34,487 bases of DNA, taken from contig JAFLJV010000234.1 in the NCBI GenBank assembly GCA_022712845.1, forward strand, positions 1 to 34,487. Direction: 5' to 3'. The stretch is from Sulfurimonas sp. (GTDB lineage: Bacteria > Campylobacterota > Campylobacteria > Campylobacterales > Sulfurimonadaceae). Position numbers and translations under genes: made by a program. Below, piece after piece: positions 8,071-15,515 of the stretch; position 1 is the stretch's first letter; each line of letters opens with the position of its first letter. Under the pieces are notes generated by a model. It was not told where the DNA came from. It did no database searches and saw nothing but the letters and a program-made list of their open reading frames with translations.

Positions 8071-8791
8071 CAATCGTAAAGGTGGTTCAGCAAAAACTAC
8101 AACAGCAGTAAATGTTGCAAGTGGTTTAGCAAAAATAGGATCTGTATTACTTCTTGATTTTGATACTCAAGGACATGCTAGTATAGGTGTTGGATGTGAA
8201 CCAAGTGAAGAGCTTGGAGTTCATTCAATATTTACAGGACATACATTGAGTGAAACATTTATACCAACTATACATAAGAATTTGACTATATCTCCAGCAT
8301 TAGCTTTTTTTGATGTATATGAATATTCTGATTTGCGAGGTGCCCTAAAGAATCGTTTTAAAAAAGAGTCTATTGCAGATTTTTTTGATTATTGTGTTAT
8401 TGATACTCCACCAACATTTGATGCACTACTTAAAAATTCTTTAGAAGTAGCAGATAGTGTACTTATACCATTTGTTCCACATCATTTAGGTGTAGTTGCA
8501 GTTGGACAGATGATGAGAGCAGTTTATCAAAATGCTTTGCATTTAGAGAGAGAAATTGCTGATGTATCTATATTACCAGTGATGTATAATCCTCATATAA
8601 GTGAGCATAGAAACTCTTTGGCAAAAGTAAAAACATCTTTTGGAGAGGATAAAGTATTATCTCCAATTGGTGTAGATATTAAACTAGCAAAACAATTTGA
8701 ATCAGGTTCTCCAATTATATTAGATGAAAAACGATCTAAGGGTATGAGAGACTATAGAGTATGCATAGAAGAATTATTGCAAAAAATTTAA
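8051..8791 (+). CDS. ParA-family (MinD/Soj-like) ATPase of the chemotaxis operon
   Basis: A deviant Walker A P-loop ATPase of 246 residues. It shows K-G-G-S-A-K-T-T near the N-terminus, D-F-D-T-Q-G-H-A (the D-x-Q-G switch) near 38-42 and Walker B-like V-I-D-T-P-P near 116. Such ATPases form DNA- or pole-bound gradients. Chemotaxis-linked versions (ParC in Vibrio, PpfA in Rhodobacter) position signalling arrays, which is the likely job here by context. I prefer GTG 8051, ten bases after AAAAGGA at 8034-8040, over TTG 8042, which lies almost on that site. It overlaps the previous gene by 20 bases. No parB is adjacent, so chromosome partitioning is unlikely. Confidence 0.85.
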   Translation: MKTIVISNRKGGSAKTTTAVNVASGLAKIGSVLLLDFDTQGHASIGVGCEPSEELGVHSIFTGHTLSETFIPTIHKNLTISPALAFFDVYEYSDLRGALKNRFKKESIADFFDYCVIDTPPTFDALLKNSLEVADSVLIPFVPHHLGVVAVGQMMRAVYQNALHLEREIADVSILPVMYNPHISEHRNSLAKVKTSFGEDKVLSPIGVDIKLAKQFESGSPIILDEKRSKGMRDYRVCIEELLQKI

Positions 8792-8816
8792 TAAACTTAA
8801 TTTAAAGAGGTATATT

Positions 8817-10121
8817 ATGAATATATTAATTGTTGATGATAATGCAAGTAATAGAGTTGTATTAAAACTATTTTTAGAAGATTTTGAAAGTGAAAATCAA
8901 ATTAAATTTAATATAAAAGAGGCTACTAATGGTCTTGAAGCAGTAGAACTTTGTGAACATGAAAAATTCAATATAGTTTTCATGGATATAATGATGCCAA
9001 AAATGGATGGTATTGAAGCTACAAAATTAATTAGAGAACATGATAAAAATATAATGATTATTGCTATTTCTGCAGTTGATGATCATATTAGACAAAAAGA
9101 GATTTTGAGTAATGGAGCGGAGGATTATATATCTAAACCAGTAAGCTCAGATATATTTATAAGTAGAATTTTAAATTATATCTCACTTATAGAATCTAGA
9201 CAAAGAAAAGAAAATTCTGAAAGTGTAAGATTAGTTAAAGTTAATCTTTTTAGCAATAAAGTTTATAGTAGACAAATAGTTTTTATTATAGATTCAGAAG
9301 ATTCTTTATCAGAATTTTGGGAGTATTTTCTTCTAAATAATGGAGTAAAATATGATAATTTAAGTGATATAGTTCGTATAATTTATTCTGTTGTAGAAAT
9401 CCAATTAAGTATGTCAATAAAGCCAAAAATATATATAGAAGAATCTGATAGCTTTCAATATTTTACTCTTGGAAAGATAGATAAAGTACCATCAAAAATA
9501 TTGAATCTTATACTAAACAAAAACCCTAGTAAGAGTGAATATAGAATAAAAAAAGAAAAAATCTCATTTAAACTAGCTAAAGTTTATTTTGTTGATAAAA
9601 ATGAAGATACAATAAACTTAAATGAAGAATCTCAAACTCAAGAAATTGATATAAAATCAAAAGAGTTAAAAGTATTTAATTATTTAGATGAAGGTGATTT
9701 AATAGATTTAGAGGAGTATACAAATAAATTAAATTCATTAATGTTAATGGTTGGAAGTGGAGAGGTTACAGAAGAAGAGATTGTAGAAATTTATTCACAT
9801 TTAGAAAAGATAGGCTCAGTTCTAAATACATATAGTGAAGTTTTTGCCATATCAGAGGCACTTATTAATTTATCTCAAGATTTGTCAACGCACATAAATG
9901 AATTTATGGAATATTCAGATGCATTAGGTCCAATGTGTGCAGCATTTAGTAATGATTTGTCGGCGTGGATTAATATGTCTTTTTACACTGGTGCACCATC
10001 TATAGACTTTATGAATGATACTATATCAGTAAACTGTGATACTATATCTGGAATGTTGAAAATGGATGAACAAGATGATGATAATGATGCTGGAGATATA
10101 GATGATATTTTTGATTTTTAG
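8817..10121 (+). CDS. Response regulator with an uncharacterised C-terminal half
   Basis: A 434-residue protein. The N-terminal receiver domain (about 1-125) has Asp7/Asp8, phospho-acceptor Asp57 (F-M-D-I-M-M-P-K-M-D-G) and Lys in S-K-P-V-S. The middle (about 140-275) is mixed alpha/beta and not recognised. The last 150 residues are strongly helical (from Y-L-D-E-G-D-L-I-D-L). The protein ends in an Asp-rich tail finishing D-D-I-D-D-I-F-D-F. It lacks DNA-binding, HD-GYP or GGDEF output motifs. As the last large gene of the operon it is a likely dedicated output or adaptor of this system; that is inference. AAAGAGGTATATT precedes the ATG. Confidence 0.8.
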   Translation: MNILIVDDNASNRVVLKLFLEDFESENQIKFNIKEATNGLEAVELCEHEKFNIVFMDIMMPKMDGIEATKLIREHDKNIMIIAISAVDDHIRQKEILSNGAEDYISKPVSSDIFISRILNYISLIESRQRKENSESVRLVKVNLFSNKVYSRQIVFIIDSEDSLSEFWEYFLLNNGVKYDNLSDIVRIIYSVVEIQLSMSIKPKIYIEESDSFQYFTLGKIDKVPSKILNLILNKNPSKSEYRIKKEKISFKLAKVYFVDKNEDTINLNEESQTQEIDIKSKELKVFNYLDEGDLIDLEEYTNKLNSLMLMVGSGEVTEEEIVEIYSHLEKIGSVLNTYSEVFAISEALINLSQDLSTHINEFMEYSDALGPMCAAFSNDLSAWINMSFYTGAPSIDFMNDTISVNCDTISGMLKMDEQDDDNDAGDIDDIFDF

Positions 10122-10130
10122 GAGTTTAAA

Positions 10131-10337
10131 ATGTATAAAGTAAAAGTAGAAAATACATGTAGTTGCTTTTTAAAAAGTGGGATGGCAGATGTTCAAGAGT
10201 TTGATAAAAAAGAAGAAGCTAAAGAAGAAGCTGAAAATATGATAGGTAAGATGAGATCAAATTTTTGTAAAAAACATGAGTTTGCACTAAATGAGCAGTT
10301 TGGTGATTATACTATTTTTATAAAACCAAGAACATAA
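10131..10337 (+). CDS. Small Cys-containing conserved hypothetical protein
   Basis: A 68-residue soluble protein not recognised as a family. It has Cys10 and Cys12 (C-S-C) and a downstream C-K-K-H (Cys46, His49), which together could bind a metal. A charged Lys/Glu helix lies between them. It begins 9 bases after the response-regulator stop, behind AGGAG, and ends the chemotaxis operon at a hairpin. There is no signal peptide. Coding is supported by tight spacing and the good ribosome-binding site. Confidence 0.65.
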   Translation: MYKVKVENTCSCFLKSGMADVQEFDKKEEAKEEAENMIGKMRSNFCKKHEFALNEQFGDYTIFIKPRT

Positions 10338-10340
10338 GTG

Positions 10341-10366
10341 AGAAATTTTTCTAAAGAAAGATTTCT
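10341..10366. terminator. Bidirectional hairpin between the chemotaxis operon and kdsB
   Basis: Arms 10341-10352 and 10355-10366 pair over 12 positions with one mismatch around an AA apex. The stem contains A- and T-tracts. The kdsB stop (minus-strand TAG, 10351-10353) sits at the apex, so the last codons of kdsB form one arm. Confidence 0.6.
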
Positions 10367-11067
10367 ACAGCTCTAGCTAAATCCTCTTTCGTATCAATTC
10401 CAAAACCAGTACTTGCAACTTTTACCATTGTTATCTTTTTTTGATGATATATAGCACGAAGTTGCTCTAGTTTTTCAATATCTTCTATAGGTGCATCATT
10501 TAGATTACAAAACTCTTTTAAACTTTTTTTAGAAAATCCATAAATACCAATATGACCAAAATATTTAGCACCACCACCTTGATTGTAAGGGATGCAAGAG
10601 CGTGAAAAATATATGGCATTATCATCACTATCTAAGACAACTTTAACGAGGTTTGGATCTTTTGCTGACTCAGCATTTATAGCATTGTAACAACTTCCCA
10701 TAATGAACGGTTCATTTGATTGTTGAAGTTTTTTTAGTCTTGATATAAGTGACTCTACAACTTCAGGTTCAATAAATGGTTCATCTGCTTGAACATTTAT
10801 AATTAGCTCATTATCATCTACATTTAGAATGTTTGCACATTCATTTATACGATCAGTTCCACTTTTATGAGTTGTTGAAGTAAGCATCGCTTCAACTTCA
10901 TACTCTTTGCATATAGAAATTATCTGTTCATCATCTGCAGCAACTACAACTCTATCTAAGTGAGCAACTCTTTTAGCAGTTCTTACAACCATCGGTATAC
11001 CACCAATATCTGCTAATACTTTTTGTGGAAATCTTGTCGAAGCTAATCGTGCAGGGATAATAATCAT
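10351..11067 (-). CDS. kdsB: KdsB, 3-deoxy-manno-octulosonate cytidylyltransferase
   Basis: Activates Kdo with CTP to give CMP-Kdo for lipopolysaccharide inner-core synthesis in the cytoplasm. The 238 residues match the family length. The start shows I-I-P-A-R-L-A-S-T-R-F-P-Q-K, the nucleotide-binding segment. Further in are H-K-S-G-T-D-R-I-N-E-C, V-Q-A-D-E-P-F-I-E-P (metal- and substrate-binding Asp) and a C-terminal G-I-D-T-K-E-D-L. It is convergent with the chemotaxis operon and divergent from the methyltransferase operon. The Shine-Dalgarno is weak (AAAGG, rather distant). Confidence 0.95.
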   Translation of the reverse strand: MIIIPARLASTRFPQKVLADIGGIPMVVRTAKRVAHLDRVVVAADDEQIISICKEYEVEAMLTSTTHKSGTDRINECANILNVDDNELIINVQADEPFIEPEVVESLISRLKKLQQSNEPFIMGSCYNAINAESAKDPNLVKVVLDSDDNAIYFSRSCIPYNQGGGAKYFGHIGIYGFSKKSLKEFCNLNDAPIEDIEKLEQLRAIYHQKKITMVKVASTGFGIDTKEDLARAVEIFL

Positions 11068-11085
11068 CTTATTTAAAGCCTTTGT

Positions 11086-11094
11086 TGATATAAT
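11086..11094 (+). promoter_or_regulatory. Extended -10 promoter of the trmN6-trpC operon
   Basis: TGATATAAT is a TGn-extended -10 (TATAAT 11089-11094) located 38 bases before the ATG at 11132. No clear -35 is visible, which is common in Campylobacterota sigma-70 promoters. Confidence 0.55.
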
Positions 11095-11131
11095 AGAAGT
11101 CTAATAATAAAATTATATCTAAAAGGTGTTT

Positions 11132-11827
11132 ATGCTTCTTTATCAGCCAGAATCAGGATATTGTTATAACAGTGATTCTATCTTTTTATATGATTTTATC
11201 TCATCATTTAAACCTCATGGAAAAGTTTTAGATGTTGGAGCTGGTTGTGGAGTTATTGGTCTTTTGGTTGCAAGAGATAATAAAAGAGTTGAGCTAGAAG
11301 CAGTTGAAAAACAAGATGATTTTGTAGAATATGCAACTATAAATGCAAGAGTTAACAATATACCATATACTATTTATAAGAAAGATTTTTTAGAGTTTGA
11401 TGAAGATAAAAAATATGATTATATAATATCAAATCCACCTTTTTACCATGATGGTGTAACAAAAAGTCAAAATGAAATGTTATTTAATGCAAGGTATAAT
11501 GTTAACTTACCATTAAAGAGTTTTTTTAAAAAAATCTCAAAAATTTTAAAACCAAAGTCTCACTTTATATTTTGTTATGATGCATCTCAATTTGGATTGA
11601 TTTGTACAGAGCTTGATAATGTAAACATGAAAATTGTTGATGTAGAATTTATACATCCAAAAAAAGATAGAGTTGCTTCTTTGGTTATGATACATGCTAG
11701 AAATAACTCAAGATCACTTATGAGAGTATTACCACCATTTATTAGTTTTGATGGGAAAGAATTTTCACAAAAAGCTAAAAATATTTATGAAAAAGCAAGA
11801 ACACAAAGTATAAAATGTCAACTATAA
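11132..11827 (+). CDS. TrmN6-like N6-adenine methyltransferase (YfiC family)
   Basis: A SAM-dependent methyltransferase of 231 residues. In the YfiC/TrmN6 family the substrate is A37 of tRNA1(Val). The N-terminal segment Y-Q-P-E-S-G-Y-C-Y-N-S-D-S is followed by SAM motif I (V-L-D-V-G-A-G-C-G-V-I-G, about 33-44) and the N6-adenine catalytic motif N-P-P-F-Y-H-D-G (about 102-109). ATG 11132 with AAAAGG at 11121-11126 is preferred to the GTG at 11126, which lies in that site. It starts a four-gene operon and overlaps the next gene by 13 bases. The tRNA substrate is inferred from family. Confidence 0.85.
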   Translation: MLLYQPESGYCYNSDSIFLYDFISSFKPHGKVLDVGAGCGVIGLLVARDNKRVELEAVEKQDDFVEYATINARVNNIPYTIYKKDFLEFDEDKKYDYIISNPPFYHDGVTKSQNEMLFNARYNVNLPLKSFFKKISKILKPKSHFIFCYDASQFGLICTELDNVNMKIVDVEFIHPKKDRVASLVMIHARNNSRSLMRVLPPFISFDGKEFSQKAKNIYEKARTQSIKCQL

Positions 11828-12195
11828 TTAAAAAAAATGGCTTTGGATATAAATTTGATGTAAATACCTGTTTTACGTGTCAAGGTCGATGTTGCACAGG
11901 TGAAAGTGGTTATATATATGTTACAAAAGTTGAAATTGAAAATATTTCTAAGTTATTAAGGCTTGATATTAAAGATTTTATGCAACAATATCTTTTTAAA
12001 AAAGGTTATAAATACTCTTTAAAAGAGAATCAATTTGGTGATAATTTTGAATGTATCTTTTATGACAGAGAGGTAAATGGTTGTAAAATATATGATGCTA
12101 GACCTTTGCAGTGTAAAACATTCCCTTTTTGGGATTATTATAAATCAAGAGTTGATGAGTTAAAAATAGAATGTCCAGGAGTTATTGATGTATAA
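11815..12195 (+). CDS. YkgJ-like CxxCxxxCC metal-binding protein
   Basis: A 126-residue cytosolic protein of the YkgJ/UPF0153 family, annotated elsewhere as zinc- or iron-chelating. It shows C-F-T-C-Q-G-R-C-C near the N-terminus (Cys19, 22, 26, 27). Further Cys residues follow in F-E-C-I-F, N-G-C-K-I-Y, P-L-Q-C-K-T-F-P and I-E-C-P-G, the family pattern. The biochemical role of the family is not established. Translationally coupled to the preceding methyltransferase (13-base overlap) and overlapping the next gene by 8 bases. Confidence 0.85.
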   Translation: MSTIIKKNGFGYKFDVNTCFTCQGRCCTGESGYIYVTKVEIENISKLLRLDIKDFMQQYLFKKGYKYSLKENQFGDNFECIFYDREVNGCKIYDARPLQCKTFPFWDYYKSRVDELKIECPGVIDV

Positions 12196-13477
12196 AATTT
12201 TAAAATTGTTTATCTCTTTAGCTCTTTTAGTACTATATGTTGGTTGTGGAGCTAAACCATCAGTAGAGACAAATATCAATCAAAAAACTTTTGAAAAAGA
12301 AGATATGTATATATTGATTGCTCTTCGGTTAGAACAATTAAAAGATTATAAATCATCTGCAGATGTATTTAATGCACTCTATGAGCAAACAAAGAGAAAA
12401 GAGTACTTATATCGTTCACTAAGAAATAATTTAGCAGCAAACAACAATAAAAAAGTTGTTTTAAAAGTTAATCAAATTGCTAAAAATAATATAGATGATT
12501 TTGAATTAGTTCGTATAAAAATAGTTGCCCTTGTAAAACTTGAAAAATTAAAAGAAGCAAAAATATTAGCACTTAGGTTAGTTCAAAAAACAAAACTAAT
12601 TGATGATTATTTACTTGTAAGTGAATTATATGTAAAACTCAAAGAGTTTAATACTGCTGTAAAGTACTTAGAGAGTGCTTATATAAAAGATTATAATGAG
12701 AAAATTCTAGATAAAATGGCAATTATTTTATATGTGAATTTAGAGAGACAAAGAGAAGCAATAGCACAATTAGAAACACATTCTAGAATTTATGGATGTT
12801 CCAGAATAATTTGCTCAAGACTTATAGGATTATATAGTAATGAGAATAATATAGAGGGACTTTTATCAACCTACCTTAGAATATACAAAGTAAATCCTCA
12901 TAAAATAATAGCACAAAAGATAGTTCAACTTTATAGTTATAAAAAAGATTATAAAAATATGATTGATTTTTTGCAAAAAAGTAGAGTTGATGATGAATTA
13001 CTTCTACAACTTTATGTTCAATTTAAAGAGTATAAAAAAGCTTCACCACTAGCGTATGAGATGTATAAAGATAGTGGGGATGTATCTCATCTCGGTCAGA
13101 GTGCTATTTTTGAATATGAGAGTACTAAAAATAAAAATAATAAGATTATGCAAAAAAGTGTAGTAAACAAGCTTACTAAAGTGGTAAACAAAAAAAAGGA
13201 TGGTATTTATTTAAACTATTTAGGCTATCTTTTAATTGATCATGATATAGATGTGAGAAAAGGCTTAGCGTATGTGCAAGAAGCTTTAAAAATTGAATCA
13301 AATTCCATATATTATCTTGATTCTTTAGCATGGGGATATTATAAACTTGGTGAATGTAAAAAAGCTCAAAATGTTATAAATAGAGTAAAAAATATGGAAG
13401 GTAGTAGCAACAAAGAGGTAGTAAAACATATAGAAATGATTGATAAATGTAATAAAGAGAGTAGAGAAATAGAATGA
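12188..13477 (+). CDS. TPR-repeat lipoprotein
   Basis: A 429-residue exported protein. The N-terminal Lys-containing hydrophobic segment ends V-G-C-G-A-K, a plausible lipobox (Cys about 21), so it is probably anchored to a membrane facing the periplasm. The rest is tandem helical pairs of TPR type. Examples are [20 protein letters not shown] and, near the C-terminus, [14 protein letters not shown], the most canonical TPR. ATG 12188 has AGGAG at 12177-12181. It overlaps trpC by four bases (ATGA). TPR lipoproteins usually serve in envelope assembly or secretion; no specific partner is visible. Confidence 0.8.
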   Translation: MYKILKLFISLALLVLYVGCGAKPSVETNINQKTFEKEDMYILIALRLEQLKDYKSSADVFNALYEQTKRKEYLYRSLRNNLAANNNKKVVLKVNQIAKNNIDDFELVRIKIVALVKLEKLKEAKILALRLVQKTKLIDDYLLVSELYVKLKEFNTAVKYLESAYIKDYNEKILDKMAIILYVNLERQREAIAQLETHSRIYGCSRIICSRLIGLYSNENNIEGLLSTYLRIYKVNPHKIIAQKIVQLYSYKKDYKNMIDFLQKSRVDDELLLQLYVQFKEYKKASPLAYEMYKDSGDVSHLGQSAIFEYESTKNKNNKIMQKSVVNKLTKVVNKKKDGIYLNYLGYLLIDHDIDVRKGLAYVQEALKIESNSIYYLDSLAWGYYKLGECKKAQNVINRVKNMEGSSNKEVVKHIEMIDKCNKESREIE

Positions 13478-14259
13478 TTTTAGATGATATAATTAAAAAA
13501 ACAAAAGAAGATTTAGTAGAAAGAGAAAAAAAATTTTCACTTGATTGGTTAGGTCGTTCACTTGCATTTAATGCAAGAGTTCCAAGAGATGTTATTCCAT
13601 ATATAAAAGCAACCCAGAAAGATCCATATAGAATAATCACAGAGGTAAAAAAAGCATCACCATCAAAAGGTGTTATTCGTGAGGATTTTGATCCAGTAGC
13701 AATTGCTCAAAGTTATGAAAGAGGAGGAGCTAGTGCTATATCTATCCTTACAGAACCTCACTTTTTTCAAGGAAACTTAGATTATTTAGGTCAAATTAGA
13801 AGATATGTGGGTATCCCACTTCTTAGAAAAGATTTTATAGTCTCAAAATATCAGATTTTAGAAGCTATGGTTCATGGTGCTGATTTTATTTTACTCATTG
13901 CAGCAGCACTGACAAAAAAAGAATTAAAAGAGCTTTTAGCATATACAAGACATCTAGGAATGGAAGCTTTAGTAGAGATTCATGATAAGCCAGACTTGAT
14001 AAAATCCATATATGCTGGAAGTGATATTATAGGGATAAATCATAGAAATCTACAAACTTTTGAGATGAATATGAATCTATGTTATGACTTGATCCCACTT
14101 ATTCCAAATGGTAAAATAATTGTAGCTGAGAGTGGAATATATGAGCATGGACAGCTAAAAGATTTAAGTAAAGCTGGTGTTGATGCTTTTCTTGTTGGTG
14201 AATCTTTAATGAGAACAGATGATGAAGAAGCGGCTCTTAGAAAACTAAAATTTGGTTAA
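13474..14259 (+). CDS. trpC: TrpC, indole-3-glycerol-phosphate synthase
   Basis: Catalyses ring closure of carboxyphenylamino-deoxyribulose phosphate to indole-3-glycerol phosphate in tryptophan synthesis. It is a monofunctional TIM barrel of 261 residues. Active-site segments are [25 protein letters not shown] and V-A-E-S-G-I, in family order. It lies apart from other trp genes, at the end of an operon with RNA-modification and envelope genes, so it is probably not attenuated as in a trp operon. The stop codon begins the hairpin shared with yqeY. Confidence 0.96.
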   Translation: MILDDIIKKTKEDLVEREKKFSLDWLGRSLAFNARVPRDVIPYIKATQKDPYRIITEVKKASPSKGVIREDFDPVAIAQSYERGGASAISILTEPHFFQGNLDYLGQIRRYVGIPLLRKDFIVSKYQILEAMVHGADFILLIAAALTKKELKELLAYTRHLGMEALVEIHDKPDLIKSIYAGSDIIGINHRNLQTFEMNMNLCYDLIPLIPNGKIIVAESGIYEHGQLKDLSKAGVDAFLVGESLMRTDDEEAALRKLKFG

Positions 14260-14290
14260 AGTACTATTAGCTCAAGCTAATAGTACTTTA
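14257..14290. terminator. Bidirectional hairpin shared by trpC and yqeY
   Basis: A perfect inverted repeat with 15-16 base arms (14257-14272 and 14275-14290) around a TCAA apex. The trpC stop TAA is the first three bases. The yqeY stop (TGA on the minus strand, 14272-14274) is in the apex, and the last yqeY codons form the right arm. No strong T-run follows on either side, so termination strength is uncertain. Confidence 0.7.
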
Positions 14291-14715
14291 ACACACCCAT
14301 TTATTCTTTTGCCATCAGCCTTACCAGCTAGTTTTTTAGAAGCTATCCCCATAACTTTACCCATATCTTTCATAGATGTAGCACCAACTTTAGAGATTAT
14401 TTCTTTTATAGTTAAACTTAATTCATCATCACTTAGTTGAGCAGGTAAGTAAGGCATATAAAAAGCTATCTCATCAAGTTCTACTTGTACTAAGTCATCG
14501 CGACTTGCTTTTTTGTACTGAGTGATAGAATCATTTCTACTTTTTACTTGTTTTTGAATAATCTTAATTACATCATCATCATTTAGTTCTTTTCTCTCAT
14601 CAACTTCTATTTGCTTAAAAGCACTTGTTAAAAGTCTTAATGCATCTCTTTTTTTTGTTTCTTTTGCTTTCATAGCATTTTTTATATCTTGATTAATTGT
14701 ATCTCTTAAACTCAT
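14272..14715 (-). CDS. GatB/YqeY domain protein
   Basis: A 147-residue YqeY-family protein, related to the tRNA-binding tail domain of GatB (the Glu-/Asp-tRNA amidotransferase subunit) but free-standing. Family features are R-D-A-L-R-L-L-T-S-A-F-K-Q-I-E near the N-terminus, Q-V-K-S-R-N-D-S-I, F-Y-M-P-Y-L-P-A-Q-L-S and the Gly-rich D-M-G-K-V-M-G-I-A end. The cellular role is not well established; tRNA-related by homology. Divergent from flgH, convergent with trpC. Confidence 0.9.
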   Translation of the reverse strand: MSLRDTINQDIKNAMKAKETKKRDALRLLTSAFKQIEVDERKELNDDDVIKIIQKQVKSRNDSITQYKKASRDDLVQVELDEIAFYMPYLPAQLSDDELSLTIKEIISKVGATSMKDMGKVMGIASKKLAGKADGKRINGCVKVLLA

Positions 14716-14749
14716 AATGTCTTTACCTTCATATTGGAACTATTTTTGC

Positions 14750-14758
14750 TGGTATTAT
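14750..14758 (+). promoter_or_regulatory. Extended -10 promoter candidate of flgH
   Basis: TGGTATTAT is a TGn-extended -10 (TATTAT 14753-14758) 25 bases before the flgH GTG start. No sigma-54 GG-N10-GC or sigma-28 element was recognised in this short gap. Confidence 0.4.
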
Positions 14759-14783
14759 AACAAAATAAACACCTGGATTTTAT

Positions 14784-15515
14784 GTGACTTTAATAAAAAA
14801 AGAAATTTTTATATTTATGATACCAGTTTATATTATGCTGTTTCTATCAGGGTGTACAGCAAAACTAGCAGATCCAAAAATAGATTTTAAACCTCCAGCA
14901 TATGTTGAACAAATGCCATCTCGTGAAGATAAAAATGATTTTACATCAACAGGTAGTATCTTCGGTCAAGGCGATAATCCTCTTTTTTCAGATCATAAAG
15001 CTATGCATGTTAATGATATAGTAACTGTTATAATATCTGAAACTGCTCAGAGTTCAAGTACAGGTTCAAAGCAATTAAGTGAGGATGGTACATCAACATT
15101 AGGTGGAGGTACATATACTGGAAAAACTAATAATTCAGCTGTAGACTCAGTTATCTCTAAAATTAGTGGTTTTGGTAATATAGGTTTCACTGGTACTTCT
15201 GGTAGTTCATTTAAAGGACAAGGTAGTGCTACAAAAGATGCTTCTTTTACTACAACTATTTCAGCTAGAATTGTAAAAGTACTTCAAAATGGAAATTATT
15301 TTATATCTGGTAAAAGAGAAATTTTAGTAGATGATCAAAAACAAATAATACAAATCGGTGGTGTTATCCGTCCATATGATATAGATCAAAACAATAGGAT
15401 AGATTCCGCTCAAATAAGTGAAGCAAAAATTCTTTATAGAACAGAGGGAGATGTTGATCGTGCAATACAACAAGGTTGGGGAACTAAAATTATTCAGGCT
15501 GTTTGGCCATTTTAG
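14784..15515 (+). CDS. flgH: FlgH, flagellar L-ring lipoprotein
   Basis: Outer-membrane ring subunit through which the flagellar rod passes. 243 residues. The lipoprotein signal reads M-L-F-L-S-G-C-T-A-K (Cys24). Then come the FlgH-typical G-S-I-F-G-Q-G segment, V-N-D-I-V-T-V-I-I-S-E-T, a Ser/Gly/Thr-rich stretch, and a C-terminal G-N-Y-F-I-S-G-K-R-E-I with I-G-G-V-I-R-P-Y-D-I. The start is GTG 14784, which gives a Lys-containing signal-peptide n-region; an ATG at residue 12 would leave no basic n-region. It stands alone among non-flagellar genes except the protein that follows. Confidence 0.93.
   Translation: MTLIKKEIFIFMIPVYIMLFLSGCTAKLADPKIDFKPPAYVEQMPSREDKNDFTSTGSIFGQGDNPLFSDHKAMHVNDIVTVIISETAQSSSTGSKQLSEDGTSTLGGGTYTGKTNNSAVDSVISKISGFGNIGFTGTSGSSFKGQGSATKDASFTTTISARIVKVLQNGNYFISGKREILVDDQKQIIQIGGVIRPYDIDQNNRIDSAQISEAKILYRTEGDVDRAIQQGWGTKIIQAVWPF

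Noticed and set aside
8042..8791. Chromosome-partition locus interpretation of the ParA gene
   Set aside because: No parB or parS-like repeats are adjacent, and the gene is embedded in a chemotaxis operon.
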